DNA of 64,000 bases from Leclercia adecarboxylata. GTDB lineage: Bacteria; Pseudomonadota; Gammaproteobacteria; Enterobacterales; Enterobacteriaceae. Shown here piece after piece: positions 25,992 through 37,716 of this stretch (its first letter is position 1; each line of letters starts with the position of its first letter). The translations under genes and the position numbers were made by a program. The notes beneath the pieces were generated by a model. That model saw only the letters and a list, made by a program, of their open reading frames with translations, was not told the origin of the DNA and did no database searches. Where the stretch lies: NCBI GenBank assembly GCA_002360945.1, contig DERO01000036.1, forward strand, positions 28,070 through 92,069, given 5' to 3'.

Positions 25992-28061
25992 TTACTGCAG
26001 CAGCGAGATATCCGCCACACGCAGGAACAGCTCGCGCAGTTTTTCGAGCATAGAGAGACGGTTGATACGCAGATCTTTATCTTCTACGTTCACCATCACT
26101 TTCTCGAAGAAGGCGTCGATCACGTCGCGCAACTCGGCCAGTTCCACCAGCGCTTCCTGATAGCGACCTTCCGCGAAGACCGGCTCCAGCTTGTCGCGCA
26201 GCACCACAACCTGCATCGCCAGGGCGATCTCTTCCGGCTCTTTCAGCGTCGCGGCGTTCACACGCTCGTTCAGCTGCTCGTCGGATTTGGCCAGGATGTT
26301 GGAGACACGCTTGTTGGCTGCCGCCAGGGCAGATGCCGCTTCCAGGGTGCGGAAGTGGGATACCGCCTTCATACGGGCATCGAAGTCAGCCGGACGGGTC
26401 GGACGACGCGCCAGCACCGCCTGAATGGTGTCGACAGCGTAACCTTCGTCCTGATACCAGGCGCGGAAACGACCGAGCATAAAGTCGATCACGTCATCTA
26501 CAACGTTCGCGTTGGTCAGCTTGTCACCGTACAGACGCACCGCTTCTTCGGTCAGGGTCTGCAGATCGAGGTTGAGGTTCTTCTCAACGATGATGCGCAA
26601 TACGCCCAGCGCAGCACGACGCAGCGCAAACGGGTCTTTATCGCCTTTCGGATGCTGACCGATACCGAAGATACCCGCCAGGGTGTCCATCTTGTCGGCA
26701 ATCGCCACGGCACAGGCCACCGGGTTAGACGGCAGATCGTCACCGGCAAAGCGCGGCTGATACTGCTCGTTCAGGGCCACGGCCACATCTTCCGCTTCGC
26801 CATCGTGACGCGCGTAGTGCATGCCCATCACGCCCTGGGTGTCGGTAAATTCGAACACCATGTTTGTCATCAGGTCGCACTTGGAGAGCAGGCCTGCGCG
26901 GGTAGCGTGGTTAACGTCGGCACCGATTTCTCGAGCGATCCAGCCGGACAGCTCCGCGATACGGTCGGTCTTGTCGCGCAGCGTACCCAGCTGTTGCTGG
27001 AACAGCACGGTCTGCAGGCGCGGAAGGTGATCTTCCAGACGCTTTTTACGGTCGGTATTAAAGAAGAACTCGGCATCCGCCAGACGTGGACGAACCACCT
27101 TCTCGTTACCGGAGATAATCTGGATCGGATCTTTCGATTCGATGTTCGCCACGAAAATGAAGTTCGGCAGCAGTTTGCCGTCGTTGGCATAGACCGGGAA
27201 GTACTTCTGGTCGCCCTTCATGGTGTGAACCAGCGCTTCGGCCGGTACCGCGAGGAATTTCTCTTCGAACTTCGCGGTCAGGACCACCGGCCATTCCACC
27301 AGCGAGGTCACTTCTTCCAGCAGGCTTTCGCTCAGATCGGCGTTACCGCCAATCTGACGTGCCGCTTCTTCTGCGTCTGCTTTAATACGGGCTTTACGCT
27401 GTTCGTAGTCAGCAATGACTTTACCGCGCTCCAGCAGGATTTCCGGATACTGGTCGGCATTGTCGATGGTGAACTCCGGCTCGCCCATAAAGCGGTGGCC
27501 GCGGATCACGCGATCGGATGCGACGCCCAGGATGGTCGCAGGGATGACGGTATCGCCCAGCAGCAGGGTCACGGTGTGAACCGGACGCACGAAGTGCACG
27601 TCGCTTGCGCCCCAGCGCATCAGTTTTGGAATCGGCAGCTTAGCCAGCGAGGTGGCGATCATGTTTGGCAGCAGCGCTTCTGCGCTCTCGCCCTTCACAT
27701 GCGCGCGATAGAGCAGCCATTCACCTTTATCGGTGGTCAGACGCTCGGCCTGGTCAACGGTGATCCCGCAACCGCGCGCCCAGCCTTCTGCCGCTTTGCT
27801 CGGTTTGCCTTCAGCGTCGAACGCCTGGGCAATTGCCGGGCCGCGCTTTTCAACTTCGCGATCGGGTTGAGATGCAGCCAGGCTTGCCACTTTAAGCGCC
27901 AGACGACGCGGGGCAGCAAACCATTCAATTTTACCGTGTGCGAGGCCAGCGTTATCCAGCTCGGCAGTCACGTTCGCAGCAAAGGACTCCGCCAGGCTGC
28001 GCAATGCTTTTGGTGGCAGCTCTTCGGTGCCGATTTCCACCAGGAAAGTTTTCTCAGACAT
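25992..28061 (-). CDS. glyS: Glycyl-tRNA synthetase beta subunit
   Basis: 689 residues, identical in length to E. coli GlyS. Begins [21 protein letters not shown] and ends with the anticodon-binding (DALR-like) region around 580-689. With GlyQ it forms the alpha2beta2 enzyme that charges tRNA-Gly. It starts 9 nt after glyQ in the same transcript. Confidence 0.98.
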   Translation of the reverse strand: MSEKTFLVEIGTEELPPKALRSLAESFAANVTAELDNAGLAHGKIEWFAAPRRLALKVASLAASQPDREVEKRGPAIAQAFDAEGKPSKAAEGWARGCGITVDQAERLTTDKGEWLLYRAHVKGESAEALLPNMIATSLAKLPIPKLMRWGASDVHFVRPVHTVTLLLGDTVIPATILGVASDRVIRGHRFMGEPEFTIDNADQYPEILLERGKVIADYEQRKARIKADAEEAARQIGGNADLSESLLEEVTSLVEWPVVLTAKFEEKFLAVPAEALVHTMKGDQKYFPVYANDGKLLPNFIFVANIESKDPIQIISGNEKVVRPRLADAEFFFNTDRKKRLEDHLPRLQTVLFQQQLGTLRDKTDRIAELSGWIAREIGADVNHATRAGLLSKCDLMTNMVFEFTDTQGVMGMHYARHDGEAEDVAVALNEQYQPRFAGDDLPSNPVACAVAIADKMDTLAGIFGIGQHPKGDKDPFALRRAALGVLRIIVEKNLNLDLQTLTEEAVRLYGDKLTNANVVDDVIDFMLGRFRAWYQDEGYAVDTIQAVLARRPTRPADFDARMKAVSHFRTLEAASALAAANKRVSNILAKSDEQLNERVNAATLKEPEEIALAMQVVVLRDKLEPVFAEGRYQEALVELAELRDVIDAFFEKVMVNVEDKDLRINRLSMLEKLRELFLRVADISLLQ

Positions 28062-28070
28062 GGCCGCCTC

Positions 28071-28982
28071 TTATTTGTTTCGGTTGCACATCGGGAAGCC
28101 AAGGGCTTCACGGGACGCGTAGTAAGCTTCTGCAACGGCTTTGGTCAGGGTACGAATACGCAGAATGTAGCGCTGACGTTCAGTCACGGAGATCGCTTTA
28201 CGGGCGTCCAGCAGGTTGAAGCTGTGGGCGGCCTTCAGAATACGCTCGTAGGCTGGCAGCGGCAGCGGAGTCTCCAGCGCCAGCAGCTGCTGGGCTTCTT
28301 TCTCGTACTGCTCGAAGCAGGTGAACAGGAAGTCCACGTCCGCGTATTCGAAGTTATAGGTGGATTGCTCCACTTCGTTCTGATGGAACACGTCGCCGTA
28401 GGTGGTTTTACCCAGCGGGCCGTCGCTCCAGACCAGGTCGTAAACGCTGTCTACGCCCTGAATGTACATGGCCAGACGTTCCAGACCGTAGGTGATTTCA
28501 CCGGTGATCGGCTTACACTCCAGGCCGCCAACCTGCTGGAAGTAGGTGAACTGCGTCACTTCCATACCGTTCAGCCACACTTCCCAACCCAGACCCCAGG
28601 CACCCAGCGTCGGGTTTTCCCAGTTATCTTCCACGAAACGAATGTCGTGGATGGTCGGATCCATACCCAGCTCTTTCAGCGACCCGAGGTACAGCTCCTG
28701 AATATTGTCCGGAGACGGCTTAATCACCACCTGGAACTGATAGTAGTGCTGTAAGCGGTTCGGGTTTTCACCGTAACGACCATCGGTTGGACGACGGGAA
28801 GGCTGCACATAGGCGGTCGCCATAGGCTCTGGCCCCAGCGCGCGCAGGCTGGTCATCGGGTGTGAGGTGCCGGCGCCGACTTCCATGTCCAGTGGTTGAA
28901 CAATGGTGCAGCCCTGACGAGCCCAGTAATCCTGTAAGGTCAGGATCAGGCCCTGGAAGGTCTTAGTATCAAACTTTTGCAT
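28071..28982 (-). CDS. glyQ: Glycyl-tRNA synthetase alpha subunit
   Basis: 303 residues from the ATG at 28982 ([20 protein letters not shown]), the E. coli length; 21 further open codons upstream have no homology. Carries the class II catalytic motifs, e.g. [20 protein letters not shown] and [20 protein letters not shown]. Operon with glyS. Confidence 0.98.
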   Translation of the reverse strand: MQKFDTKTFQGLILTLQDYWARQGCTIVQPLDMEVGAGTSHPMTSLRALGPEPMATAYVQPSRRPTDGRYGENPNRLQHYYQFQVVIKPSPDNIQELYLGSLKELGMDPTIHDIRFVEDNWENPTLGAWGLGWEVWLNGMEVTQFTYFQQVGGLECKPITGEITYGLERLAMYIQGVDSVYDLVWSDGPLGKTTYGDVFHQNEVEQSTYNFEYADVDFLFTCFEQYEKEAQQLLALETPLPLPAYERILKAAHSFNLLDARKAISVTERQRYILRIRTLTKAVAEAYYASREALGFPMCNRNK

Positions 28983-29141
28983 AGTATTTCGTGCTGGATA
29001 CGTGTGTTTTTGAATGGAAGGGATCAGTATACCCGTCGGATGCAAGATATACAGTACGAAACGGGGTTGTTTAGGGAAAATTGGGAAATAAGCATAGCTG
29101 ACAACACCCTCAGGGCGCAGCCAGCTCGTTACGCGGCGGCC

Positions 29142-29444
29142 TTAACGCATCGAAAGATGTAGAAAATGGCCTTCTGCGTCAAAAGAACAGATGAAACTCT
29201 CGTTGCGGGCAGTGAAACCCTGCATTTCATAGCTTCCCTGGAACTGCTCGAAGGCGGTGACGTCGATTTTTTGCGCACCGGTATTGTAGCGCTGCGCCGC
29301 CTGGTTTTTACACAGCTGTTCCATATCCAGCGAACGCACCGGACTGACTTTCTTCGTTTGCCCTTTTTGCGCCGGGGTCGACTCCTGAGCCGCGCAGCCG
29401 GCCAGTAACGCGGGAAGCAGGATCCACATTGCACGCATCATCAT
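29142..29444 (-). CDS. ysaB: Small lipoprotein YsaB
   Basis: 100 residues with a short signal MMMRAMWILLPALLAGC forming a lipobox LAGC (Cys at residue 17) and a conserved C-terminal half (YNTGAQKIDVTAFEQFQGSY...FSCSFD-like end HLSMR). The E. coli protein is of the same size; function is unknown. Three consecutive ATG codons make the exact start uncertain by two residues. It lies upstream of glyQ on the same strand, 160 nt away. Confidence 0.85.
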   Translation of the reverse strand: MMMRAMWILLPALLAGCAAQESTPAQKGQTKKVSPVRSLDMEQLCKNQAAQRYNTGAQKIDVTAFEQFQGSYEMQGFTARNESFICSFDAEGHFLHLSMR

Positions 29445-29627
29445 TTTTATTACCGCCCTGTGCTGTGGCTGTTATTTTTAAACTCTAAACTTTATAGATT
29501 ATGGCCCGGCATTCTGCGAATCTCACCGCCCCGACACAAGCAGGACGATGCAAACTCAGAATTTTCTACGGAGCGTCTGAAGCTATACCACAGTCAGACT
29601 CTTTTTAATGCGTAAACAGAGGGATGG

Positions 29628-30623
29628 ATGCAGGAAAAAATAAACTGGATTGATAATTTGCGGGGAATTGCCTGTTTGATGGTGGTGATGATCCATACCA
29701 CGACCTGGTATATCACCAATGCCGCAAGCATCAGCCTCGTTAACTGGGATATCGCCAACGTTCTTAACTCCGCCTCGCGCGTGAGCGTGCCGCTGTTTTT
29801 CATGATCTCCGGCTATCTCTTTTTTGGCGAGCGCAGCGCGCAGCCGCGCCATTTTTTACGCATCGGTCTGTGCCTGCTGTTTTATAGCACCGTGGCGTTC
29901 CTCTACATCGTGCTGTTTACTTCGATCAACAGCGAGCTGTCCCTGAAATATCTGCTGCAAAAGCCGGTCTTTTATCACCTGTGGTTTTTCTTCGCCATTA
30001 TCGTGATTTACCTGCTCTCGCCGCTGCTGCAGGTGAAAAGCGCGAACGGCAAAATGCTGCTGGCGCTGATGATCGTGATCGGCATCGTCGCCAACCCCAA
30101 CACCGTCTCGCAAAAAGTGGGCGGGTTTGAATGGCTGCCCATCAACCTCTATATCAACGGCGATACCTTCTATTACGTGCTCTACGGCATGCTGGGGCGC
30201 GCCCTGGGAATGATGGATACCCGCAGACGCTGGCTGAATGGGATTTGCGCCGCGCTGTTTATTGCTGCGGTCGCGATTATCTCCCGCGGGACGCTGCATG
30301 AGCTGCAGTGGCGCGGCACCTTCGCCGATACCTGGTATCTCTATTGCGGCCCGATGGTGTTTATCTGCGCGATTTCATTATTTACCCTGGTGAAAAACAC
30401 GCTGAATGCACGCCCCCTGCCGCTGCTGGGGTTAATCTCACGTAACTCGCTGGGGATCTACGGTTTTCACGCGCTGGTGATCCACGCCCTGCGCACGCGT
30501 GGCGTGGAGTTAAAAAGCTGGCCGCTGCTGGATATCGTCTGGATCTTCTCAGCCACGCTGGTGATCAGTCTGCTGTTGTCGATGCTATTACAGCGCATTG
30601 ATACGCGCAGGTTTGTCAGTTAA
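29628..30623 (+). CDS. wecH: O-acetyltransferase WecH (enterobacterial common antigen)
   Basis: 331 residues, an integral membrane acyltransferase-3 family protein with about ten hydrophobic segments and the conserved N-terminal motif [18 protein letters not shown], including the family Arg/His. In E. coli it O-acetylates GlcNAc residues of enterobacterial common antigen. SD GAGGGATGG. Divergent from ysaB; a BIME follows and then xylB converges. The yiaA/yiaB genes of K-12 between wecH and xylB are absent. Confidence 0.93.
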   Translation: MQEKINWIDNLRGIACLMVVMIHTTTWYITNAASISLVNWDIANVLNSASRVSVPLFFMISGYLFFGERSAQPRHFLRIGLCLLFYSTVAFLYIVLFTSINSELSLKYLLQKPVFYHLWFFFAIIVIYLLSPLLQVKSANGKMLLALMIVIGIVANPNTVSQKVGGFEWLPINLYINGDTFYYVLYGMLGRALGMMDTRRRWLNGICAALFIAAVAIISRGTLHELQWRGTFADTWYLYCGPMVFICAISLFTLVKNTLNARPLPLLGLISRNSLGIYGFHALVIHALRTRGVELKSWPLLDIVWIFSATLVISLLLSMLLQRIDTRRFVS

Positions 30624-30634
30624 GTGCGGCTTGT

Positions 30635-30699
30635 TTGCCCGGCGGCGCTTCGCTTGCACGGGCCTACAAGGCTGTGCAAACGAAACGCCACCCGGCGCA
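30635..30699. repeat. BIME between wecH and xylB
   Basis: Two inverted REP-like units: TTGCCCGGCGGCGCTTCGCT...CACGGGCCTAC, then the degenerate partner GCTGTGCAAACGAAACGCCACCCGGCGC. It lies between convergent genes, 4 nt from the xylB stop. Confidence 0.8.
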
Positions 30700-30702
30700 G
30701 TT

Positions 30703-32157
30703 TTACGACATCAGCGGCAATAGCTGCTGATAGATCTTGCGGAACACTTCGCGTTGCCCGGCATAGCGTGCATGCCGCCCGGCATCAGGGGTGTGCTGCT
30801 GCTCCAGAGCCAGCTGTGGCAATAGTGCCGACAGCGGTTTATCCGGATTCATTGCAATCTGCGCCAGCCTCGCGGCACCCAGCGCAGGCCCAACGTCCCC
30901 GCCGGTACGGTAATCCAGCTGCTGACCGCTGATATCTGCCAGCATCTGACGCCAGTACGGGCTGCGTGCCCCGCCGCCGATCAGCGTAATGCTGGTCGGC
31001 TTGAGTCCGCACTCATGCACCACATCCATGCCATCGGCCAGGGCATAGCCCACGCCTTCCAGCACCGCGCGCGCCAGTTCGGCCGGACCGTGCTGATGGG
31101 TTAAGCCAAAAAACACGCCTTTTGCCTGCGGATTGTTATGCGGGGTGCGCTCGCCGGAAAGATAGGGCAGGAACCAGAGCGTACCGGCGTTATCATCGGC
31201 CTGCTGCGCGGCATCGATCAGGGCCGGCACGTTGTCTAATCCGGTCAGTTTTGCTGCCCAATCAAGGCAGGACGCTGCGCTGAGCATCACCGACATCAGG
31301 TGCCATTTCCCAGGCAAGGCGTGGCAGAAGCTGTGCACCGCGCTGTCAGGGTTACTGCGGTAGCCGTCGCTCACGGCAAAGTAGACGCCAGAGGTGCCCA
31401 GCGACAGCATCGCCTGTCCGGCATCGGCCATCCCCACGCCCACCGCACCCGCGGCATTATCCCCGCCCCCGGCCACGACCGGAACGGCTGGCATGTTCCA
31501 CTGCTGCGCGACCGACGGCAGCAGCGTGCCGGTCTGCTCACAGCCTTCGAACAGCCCAGGCATATGGTCGCGGGTGAGATGGCAGGCGTCGAGCATCGTC
31601 TCGCTCCAGTCGCGTTTAGCAACGTCGAGCCACATGGTGCCTGCCGCATCGGACATATCGCTGGCGTACTCGCCGGTCATCCGCAGACGAAGATAATCTT
31701 TTGGCAGCAGTACCTTCGCCACCTGGCTAAAAATCTCGGGTTCATGACGCTGGATCCACAGGAGTTTTGGTGCGGTAAAGCCCGGCATCATCAGGTTGCC
31801 GGTAATCTCCCGCGATGTCGGCACGCGCTCTTCCAGCAGGGCGCACTCTTCACCGCAGCGACCATCGTTCCATAAAATGGCCGGGCGCAGCACGCAGTTG
31901 TCTTTATCCAGCAGCGTGGCGCCATGCATCTGTCCGGCAATCCCCAGGGCTTTGACTTCACTCAGCGAGTGCTGCTCGCCCAGCGCCTTCAGAGCACGAT
32001 CCGTTGCCAGCCACCAGGCTTCAGGATCCTGTTCAGACCAGAGCGGGTGTGGCCGTGAAACCTGCAGTTTTTCCGTTTGCGTTGCCAGCACCTCGCCCTG
32101 CTCATTTAACAGAATGGCTTTCACACCCGATGTGCCAAGATCGATCCCGATATACAT
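30703..32157 (-). CDS. xylB: Xylulokinase
   Basis: Phosphorylates D-xylulose to xylulose 5-phosphate. 484 residues, the E. coli length, FGGY kinase fold: GIDLGTSGVKAILL at residues 3-16, catalytic Asp in AGGGDNAAGAVG near 233, and the C-terminal ATP site TLIGGGARSPYWRQM. Downstream of xylA on the same strand, separated by a REP unit. Confidence 0.97.
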   Translation of the reverse strand: MYIGIDLGTSGVKAILLNEQGEVLATQTEKLQVSRPHPLWSEQDPEAWWLATDRALKALGEQHSLSEVKALGIAGQMHGATLLDKDNCVLRPAILWNDGRCGEECALLEERVPTSREITGNLMMPGFTAPKLLWIQRHEPEIFSQVAKVLLPKDYLRLRMTGEYASDMSDAAGTMWLDVAKRDWSETMLDACHLTRDHMPGLFEGCEQTGTLLPSVAQQWNMPAVPVVAGGGDNAAGAVGVGMADAGQAMLSLGTSGVYFAVSDGYRSNPDSAVHSFCHALPGKWHLMSVMLSAASCLDWAAKLTGLDNVPALIDAAQQADDNAGTLWFLPYLSGERTPHNNPQAKGVFFGLTHQHGPAELARAVLEGVGYALADGMDVVHECGLKPTSITLIGGGARSPYWRQMLADISGQQLDYRTGGDVGPALGAARLAQIAMNPDKPLSALLPQLALEQQHTPDAGRHARYAGQREVFRKIYQQLLPLMS

Positions 32158-32176
32158 ACCCTGGGCTCCTTAGAAA

Positions 32177-32210
32177 TTGTAGGCCGGGCAAGCGCAGCGC
32201 CGCCCGGCGG
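32177..32210. repeat. REP unit between xylA and xylB
   Basis: TAGGCCGGGCAAGCGCAGC-GCCGCCCGGCG palindrome between the xylA stop and the xylB start; probably stabilises the xylA message relative to xylB. Confidence 0.82.
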
Positions 32211-32216
32211 TACCCG

Positions 32217-33539
32217 TTACTTGTCGAACAGATAATGATTCACCAGGTTTTCCAGCAGCTCCTGATGACCACTCTGGTGCTGCGGCGCCAGGTTATGCTG
32301 TTCAGCGTACTTCGCCAGCTCGGTCAGGGATAACTGACCTTTCAAAATTTGCTGACCCAGCTCACTGTTCCAGCCGCCATAGCGTTTCGCCACGCGCTTA
32401 TCCAGCTCACCGTCTTCAATCATACGGGCAGCCACTTTCAGCGACAGCGCCATGGTGTCCATCGCCCCAATATGACCATAGAAGAGATCGTATTTATCGG
32501 TACTCTGACGGCGCACTTTGGCGTCAAAGTTCAGGCCGCCGGTGGTGAACCCACCCGCTTTGATGATTTCGTACATCACCAGCGCGTTCTCTTCCACGCT
32601 GACCGGGAACTGATCGGTATCCCAGCCCAGCTGCGGATCGCCGCGGTTGGCATCCACGGAGCCGAAAATGCCCAGCGCGATAGCGGAGGCGATCTCGTGG
32701 TGGAACGAGTGGCCAGCCAGGGTCGCGTGGTTGGCTTCGATATTCACTTTGATCTCTTTTTCCAGCCCGAACTGCTTGAGGAAGCCGTACACCGTTGCCA
32801 CGTCGTAATCGTACTGGTGCTTGGTCGGCTCCTGCGGTTTTGGCTCAATCAGCAGCGTGCCCTGGAAGCCGATTTTGTGTTTATGCTCCACCACCATCTG
32901 CATGAAGCGGCCAATCTGCTCGCGCTCCTGGCGTAAATCGGTGTTAAGCAGTGTTTCGTAGCCTTCGCGCCCGCCCCATAGGACGTAGTTTTCCCCGCCC
33001 AACTGATGAGTGGCGTTCATTGCCGTGTTCACCTGGGTGGCCGCCCAGCTGAACACTTCCGGATCCGGGTTGGTGGCCGCCCCTGCGCCATAGCGCGGGT
33101 GGGTAAAGCAGTTGGCGGTACCCCACAGCAGCTTCACGCCGCTCTGCTGCTGTTTTTCAGCCAGCACGTCGACCATCTGCGCGAAGTTATTCAGGTACTC
33201 TTTCAGCGAAGCGCCTTCCGGGGAGACATCCACATCGTGGAAGCAGTAGTACGGCACGTTCAGCTTGTGGAAGAACTCAAAGGCGACGTCCGCTTTACGC
33301 TTCGCCAGCTCCAGCGCTTCACCCGGCTGCTGCCACGGGCGATCGAACGAGCCCACGCCAAACATATCGGCCCCGTTCCAGCAGAAGGTATGCCAATAGC
33401 AGGCGGCGAAACGCAGGTGATCTTCCATGCGCTTACCCAGCACCAGCTCGTCCGGGTTGTAATGACGAAACGCTAAAGGATTAGAGGATTTCGGGCCTTC
33501 ATAACGAACGCGATCGAGTTGATCGAAATAAGCTTGCAT
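32217..33539 (-). CDS. xylA: Xylose isomerase
   Basis: Converts D-xylose to D-xylulose in the cytoplasm. 440 residues from the ATG at 33539 ([15 protein letters not shown]), which has GGAG six nt upstream; an ATG four codons earlier overlaps the SD and is less likely. Catalytic His/Asp are in [11 protein letters not shown] near 100-104 and metal ligands in [15 protein letters not shown]. First gene of xylAB, divergent from xylFGHR. Confidence 0.97.
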   Translation of the reverse strand: MQAYFDQLDRVRYEGPKSSNPLAFRHYNPDELVLGKRMEDHLRFAACYWHTFCWNGADMFGVGSFDRPWQQPGEALELAKRKADVAFEFFHKLNVPYYCFHDVDVSPEGASLKEYLNNFAQMVDVLAEKQQQSGVKLLWGTANCFTHPRYGAGAATNPDPEVFSWAATQVNTAMNATHQLGGENYVLWGGREGYETLLNTDLRQEREQIGRFMQMVVEHKHKIGFQGTLLIEPKPQEPTKHQYDYDVATVYGFLKQFGLEKEIKVNIEANHATLAGHSFHHEIASAIALGIFGSVDANRGDPQLGWDTDQFPVSVEENALVMYEIIKAGGFTTGGLNFDAKVRRQSTDKYDLFYGHIGAMDTMALSLKVAARMIEDGELDKRVAKRYGGWNSELGQQILKGQLSLTELAKYAEQHNLAPQHQSGHQELLENLVNHYLFDK

Positions 33540-33909
33540 ATTGAGCTCCATAATCAGGGGTGCGGCGAAAAGTAGATACTGGAGTAATACTGAATAGTGA
33601 TCGCAGGTTGCTCAATTACGTTATTTCACACTGCTATTGAGAGAATGCACAAACGTGCGCTGGCTCGCAAAATCAATTTGCAGACAAACGAATTTCACAG
33701 CGCTTATTCCAGAATCATGTGTAATTAATAAGTTATGTAATTTAAAATCAGATCGCGGTCATAAATTCGAAAATAAACCAAATATCATAACGAGAAGATA
33801 AAAATCTGTAATTGCCAGTCTGCCGTTCCCCGTTAAGAATTTGCTACGTCTCTTGCAATGATTGTTTCTTTTATCTCAGCAACCTAACCCTACAAAAGGC
33901 CATACAATT
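33540..33909. promoter_or_regulatory. xylA-xylF divergent regulatory region
   Basis: About 370 A/T-rich nt separating xylA and xylF. In E. coli this region holds two XylR operators and a CRP site. I see an A-rich stretch CGAAAATAAACC near 33770 that resembles the K-12 sequence in this region, and a single good CRP half-site TTTCACA near 33625, but I cannot delimit operators with confidence. No ORF or RNA gene of its own. Confidence 0.5.
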
Positions 33910-34902
33910 ATGAAGATAAAGAACCTGTGCCTCACTCTTTGTGCATCGCTGCTGCTGGCGAGTACGGCGAGTCATGCAAAAGAAGTCAAAATCGGCATGG
34001 CGATTGATGACCTCCGTCTTGAACGCTGGCAAAAAGATCGCGATATTTTTGTCAATAAGGCAGAAGCATTAGGTGCAAAAGTTTTTGTCCAGTCTGCTAA
34101 TGGCAATGAAGAAACCCAGATGTCGCAAATCGAAAATATGATAAACCGCGGCGTCGATGTGTTGGTTATTATTCCCTATAACGGCCAGGTTTTAAGTAAC
34201 GTGGTAAAAGAAGCCAAACGCGAAGGCATTAAAGTGCTGGCCTATGACCGCATGATTAATAACGCCGACATCGATTATTATATTTCTTTCGACAATGAAA
34301 AAGTCGGAGAATTACAGGCGCAGAGCCTGGTGGCGAAAGTGCCGCAGGGCAACTATTTCCTGATGGGCGGCTCGCCGGTGGACAACAACGCCAAATTATT
34401 CCGCGCCGGGCAGATGAAGGTGCTGAAGCCGTATATTGACGAAGGCAAAATCAAAGTCGTAGGCGATCAGTGGGCGGACGGCTGGCTGCCAGAAAACGCG
34501 CTGAAAATCATGGAAAACGCCTTAACTGCCAACAATAACAAAATTGACGCCGTGGTCGCGTCTAACGATGCCACCGCAGGCGGCGCGATTCAGGCGCTCA
34601 GCGCGCAGGGGCTGGCCGGTAAAGTGGCGATCTCCGGGCAGGATGCGGACCTTGCCGGGGTGAAACGTATTGTGGCTGGTACCCAGACCATGACGGTCTA
34701 TAAACCGATCACCGAGCTGGCCACTACCGCCGCGGAAATTGCCGTTGAGTTGGGTAATGGTCAACAGCCTAAAGCCGACGCCAGCTTAAACAACGGCCTG
34801 AAAGACGTGCCGTCCCGACTGCTGACCCCTATCGAAGTCAATAAAGACAACATTGACGCCACCGTTGTGAAAGACGGTTTCCATAAAAAGAGCGAGCTGT
34901 AA
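33910..34902 (+). CDS. xylF: Periplasmic D-xylose-binding protein
   Basis: 330 residues, the E. coli length, from the ATG at 33910 ([20 protein letters not shown]); an upstream ATG at 33862 lacks homology. The signal peptide ends in SHA at residue 23. The mature part is a type-I sugar-binding fold starting [17 protein letters not shown]. Delivers D-xylose to XylGH. Strongly conserved with E. coli. Confidence 0.97.
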   Translation: MKIKNLCLTLCASLLLASTASHAKEVKIGMAIDDLRLERWQKDRDIFVNKAEALGAKVFVQSANGNEETQMSQIENMINRGVDVLVIIPYNGQVLSNVVKEAKREGIKVLAYDRMINNADIDYYISFDNEKVGELQAQSLVAKVPQGNYFLMGGSPVDNNAKLFRAGQMKVLKPYIDEGKIKVVGDQWADGWLPENALKIMENALTANNNKIDAVVASNDATAGGAIQALSAQGLAGKVAISGQDADLAGVKRIVAGTQTMTVYKPITELATTAAEIAVELGNGQQPKADASLNNGLKDVPSRLLTPIEVNKDNIDATVVKDGFHKKSEL

Positions 34903-34973
34903 TCCATCATCGCCCCTGCCTGGCGGGGGCGCATCGACGTGTACTGTTTTCCTTCGGGTCATGTGGGGCAGTT

Positions 34974-36515
34974 ATGTCTTATCTCCTTGAAATGAAAAGT
35001 ATCACTAAGGCGTTTGGCGCGGTAAAGGCCGTGGATAACGTCAGCCTGCGCTTAAACCCCGGCGAGATCGTCTCGCTGTGCGGCGAAAATGGCTCGGGCA
35101 AATCCACCCTGATGAAGGTGCTGTGCGGCATTTACCCCCACGGCAGCTATGAGGGCGAAATTGTGTTTGCCGGCGAAACGTTGCAGGCCACGCATATCCG
35201 CGACACCGAGCGCAAAGGCATCGCCATCATCCACCAGGAGCTGGCGCTGGTGAAGCACCTCACCGTGCTGGAGAACATCTTCCTCGGGGCCGAGATCACC
35301 CGGCACGGCGTGCTGGATTACGACACCATGACCCTGCGCTGCGAAAAGCTGCTGGCGCAGGTGAGCCTGGCGATCTCCCCCGATACCCGGGTGGGCGATT
35401 TAGGCCTGGGGCAGCAGCAGCTGGTGGAGATCGCCAAAGCGCTCAACAAACAGGTGCGGCTGCTGATCCTCGATGAGCCAACCGCCTCGCTGACGGAACA
35501 GGAAACCGCGGTATTGCTGGACATCATTCGTGACCTGCAACACCACGGGATTGCCTGCATTTATATCTCCCACAAGCTCAACGAAGTGAAAGCCATTTCG
35601 GATACGGTCTGCGTTATTCGCGACGGGCAGCATATCGGCACCCGCGAAGCGCAGGGGATGAGCGAAGACGACATCATCACCATGATGGTGGGCCGCGAGC
35701 TCACCGCACTCTATCCGAATGAGCCGCACACCTTTGGGGAAGAGGTGCTGCGCGTGGAGCACCTCACCGCCTGGCATCCGGTCAATCGCCATATCAAACG
35801 GGTGAACGACATCTCCTTCTCCCTGCATCGCGGTGAGATCCTTGGCGTGGCCGGGCTGGTCGGCGCCGGGCGTACCGAGGCCGTGCAGTGCCTGTTCGGC
35901 GTCTGGCCCGGACGCTGGGAAGGCCGCATCTATATTGACGGGCAGCAGGTCGACATTAAAAACTGCCAGCAGGCCATTGCCCACGGCATTGCGATGGTGC
36001 CGGAAGATCGGAAAAAAGACGGCATCGTGCCGGTGATGGCGGTCGGAAAAAATATTACTCTCGCCGCCCTGGATCAGTTCAGCGGCAGGCTGAGCAGCCT
36101 GGACGACGCCGCCGAGCAGCACTGCATTCTGCAGTCCCTGCAGCGGCTGAAGGTCAAAACGTCCTCACCGGACCTCGCCATTGGTCGCCTTAGCGGCGGC
36201 AATCAGCAGAAGGCGATCCTCGCCCGCTGCCTGTTGCTTAACCCGCGCATCCTGATCCTCGATGAACCGACACGCGGGATCGATATCGGTGCGAAATACG
36301 AGATCTACAAGCTGATCAACCAGCTGGTCCAGCAGGGTATCGCGGTGATCGTCATCTCCTCGGAACTGCCTGAAGTGCTGGGTCTGAGCGACCGGGTGCT
36401 GGTGATGCACGAAGGAAAACTGAAAGCCAACCTGAACAACCAGAACCTGACGCAGGAACAGGTGATGGAAGCCGCATTAAGGAGCGAACGCCATGTCGAA
36501 AAGCAATCCATCTGA
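34974..36515 (+). CDS. xylG: D-xylose ABC transporter ATPase XylG
   Basis: 513 residues with two ABC domains. The first has GENGSGKST (about 38-46), [15 protein letters not shown] and LLILDEP; the second has GLVGAGRTE, a degenerate Walker A usual in this family, and [16 protein letters not shown] with [11 protein letters not shown]. Powers the xylose importer. A 71-nt gap from xylF carries a small GC-rich hairpin (about 34915-34932). The end overlaps xylH by 23 nt. Confidence 0.97.
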   Translation: MSYLLEMKSITKAFGAVKAVDNVSLRLNPGEIVSLCGENGSGKSTLMKVLCGIYPHGSYEGEIVFAGETLQATHIRDTERKGIAIIHQELALVKHLTVLENIFLGAEITRHGVLDYDTMTLRCEKLLAQVSLAISPDTRVGDLGLGQQQLVEIAKALNKQVRLLILDEPTASLTEQETAVLLDIIRDLQHHGIACIYISHKLNEVKAISDTVCVIRDGQHIGTREAQGMSEDDIITMMVGRELTALYPNEPHTFGEEVLRVEHLTAWHPVNRHIKRVNDISFSLHRGEILGVAGLVGAGRTEAVQCLFGVWPGRWEGRIYIDGQQVDIKNCQQAIAHGIAMVPEDRKKDGIVPVMAVGKNITLAALDQFSGRLSSLDDAAEQHCILQSLQRLKVKTSSPDLAIGRLSGGNQQKAILARCLLLNPRILILDEPTRGIDIGAKYEIYKLINQLVQQGIAVIVISSELPEVLGLSDRVLVMHEGKLKANLNNQNLTQEQVMEAALRSERHVEKQSI

Positions 36516-37674
36516 GTTAAAAGCCACGGCACCCGCACCGGGTCTGTTTTCAGGGTTAAAGGCGCTTAATCTGCAGGTATTCGTCATGATTGCCGCCATT
36601 GTGGCGATCATGCTGTTCTTCACCTGGACCACTGACGGCTCGTACCTCAGCGCCCGTAACGTCTCCAACCTGCTGCGTCAGACCGCCATTACCGGCATTC
36701 TGGCGGTGGGGATGGTGTTTGTGATTATTTCGGCGGAGATCGACCTCTCCGTGGGGTCGATGATGGGCCTGCTCGGTGGCCTGGCGGCGATTTTCGACGT
36801 CTGGCTGGGCTGGCCGCTGCCGCTGACTATCGTGGTGACTCTGGTGCTCGGTTTACTGCTCGGGACCTGGAACGGCTGGTGGGTGGCCTACCGCAAAGTG
36901 CCGTCGTTTATTGTCACCCTGGCGGGGATGCTGGCCTTTCGCGGCATCCTGATCGGCGTGACCAACGGCACCACCGTCTCCCCCACCAGCGCCTCCATGT
37001 CGCAGATTGGGCAGAGCTATCTCTCCAGCGGGATCGGTTTTAGCCTCGGCGCGATTGGCCTGATGGCGTTTGTTGCCTGGCAGTGGCGGAGCAGAATGCG
37101 TCGTCAGAGCTTAGGGTTAGCCACGGCACCGTCCACCTCGGTTGTCGGACGCCAGGCGCTGACGGCGGTGATTGTCCTCGGGGCGATCTGGCTGCTGAAC
37201 GACTATCGCGGCGTGCCGACGCCTGTGCTGCTGCTGGTTCTGCTGCTGCTGGCCGGTATGTTTATGGCCACCCGCACCGCCTTTGGTCGCCGCATTTATG
37301 CCATTGGCGGCAACCTCGAAGCCGCACGCCTGTCCGGTATCAACGTTGAGCGCACCAAACTGGCGGTCTTCGCCATTAACGGCCTGATGGTCGCTGTCGC
37401 CGGGCTTATCTTAAGCTCGCGCCTGGGGGCGGGCTCGCCGTCGGCGGGGAACATTGCCGAACTCGACGCCATCGCCGCCTGCGTCATTGGCGGCACCAGT
37501 CTGGCCGGGGGGATCGGCAGCGTTGCCGGAGCGGTGATGGGGGCCTTTATTATGGCGTCGCTGGATAACGGAATGAGTATGATGGACGTCCCGACATTCT
37601 GGCAATATATCGTTAAGGGCGCCATTCTGCTGCTGGCGGTATGGATGGATTCCGCGACCAAAAGGCGCGCCTGA
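36493..37674 (+). CDS. xylH: D-xylose ABC transporter permease XylH
   Basis: 393 residues, E. coli length, with about ten hydrophobic segments of the BPD_transp_2 family, e.g. [20 protein letters not shown] and the conserved late motif [16 protein letters not shown]. Forms the membrane channel of XylFGH. Starts inside the last codons of xylG (23-nt overlap), implying coupling. Confidence 0.96.
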   Translation: MSKSNPSELKATAPAPGLFSGLKALNLQVFVMIAAIVAIMLFFTWTTDGSYLSARNVSNLLRQTAITGILAVGMVFVIISAEIDLSVGSMMGLLGGLAAIFDVWLGWPLPLTIVVTLVLGLLLGTWNGWWVAYRKVPSFIVTLAGMLAFRGILIGVTNGTTVSPTSASMSQIGQSYLSSGIGFSLGAIGLMAFVAWQWRSRMRRQSLGLATAPSTSVVGRQALTAVIVLGAIWLLNDYRGVPTPVLLLVLLLLAGMFMATRTAFGRRIYAIGGNLEAARLSGINVERTKLAVFAINGLMVAVAGLILSSRLGAGSPSAGNIAELDAIAACVIGGTSLAGGIGSVAGAVMGAFIMASLDNGMSMMDVPTFWQYIVKGAILLLAVWMDSATKRRA

Positions 37675-37716
37675 GGATGCTTTATCACCTGTCACTGATT
37701 CTGGAAAAAGAGCGCC

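Noticed and set aside
26355-28754. 799-codon open frame on the plus strand across glyS and glyQ
   Set aside because: It is the antisense shadow of two strongly conserved genes. Long antisense frames are common in GC-rich, codon-biased DNA, and the translation has no domain-like pattern.
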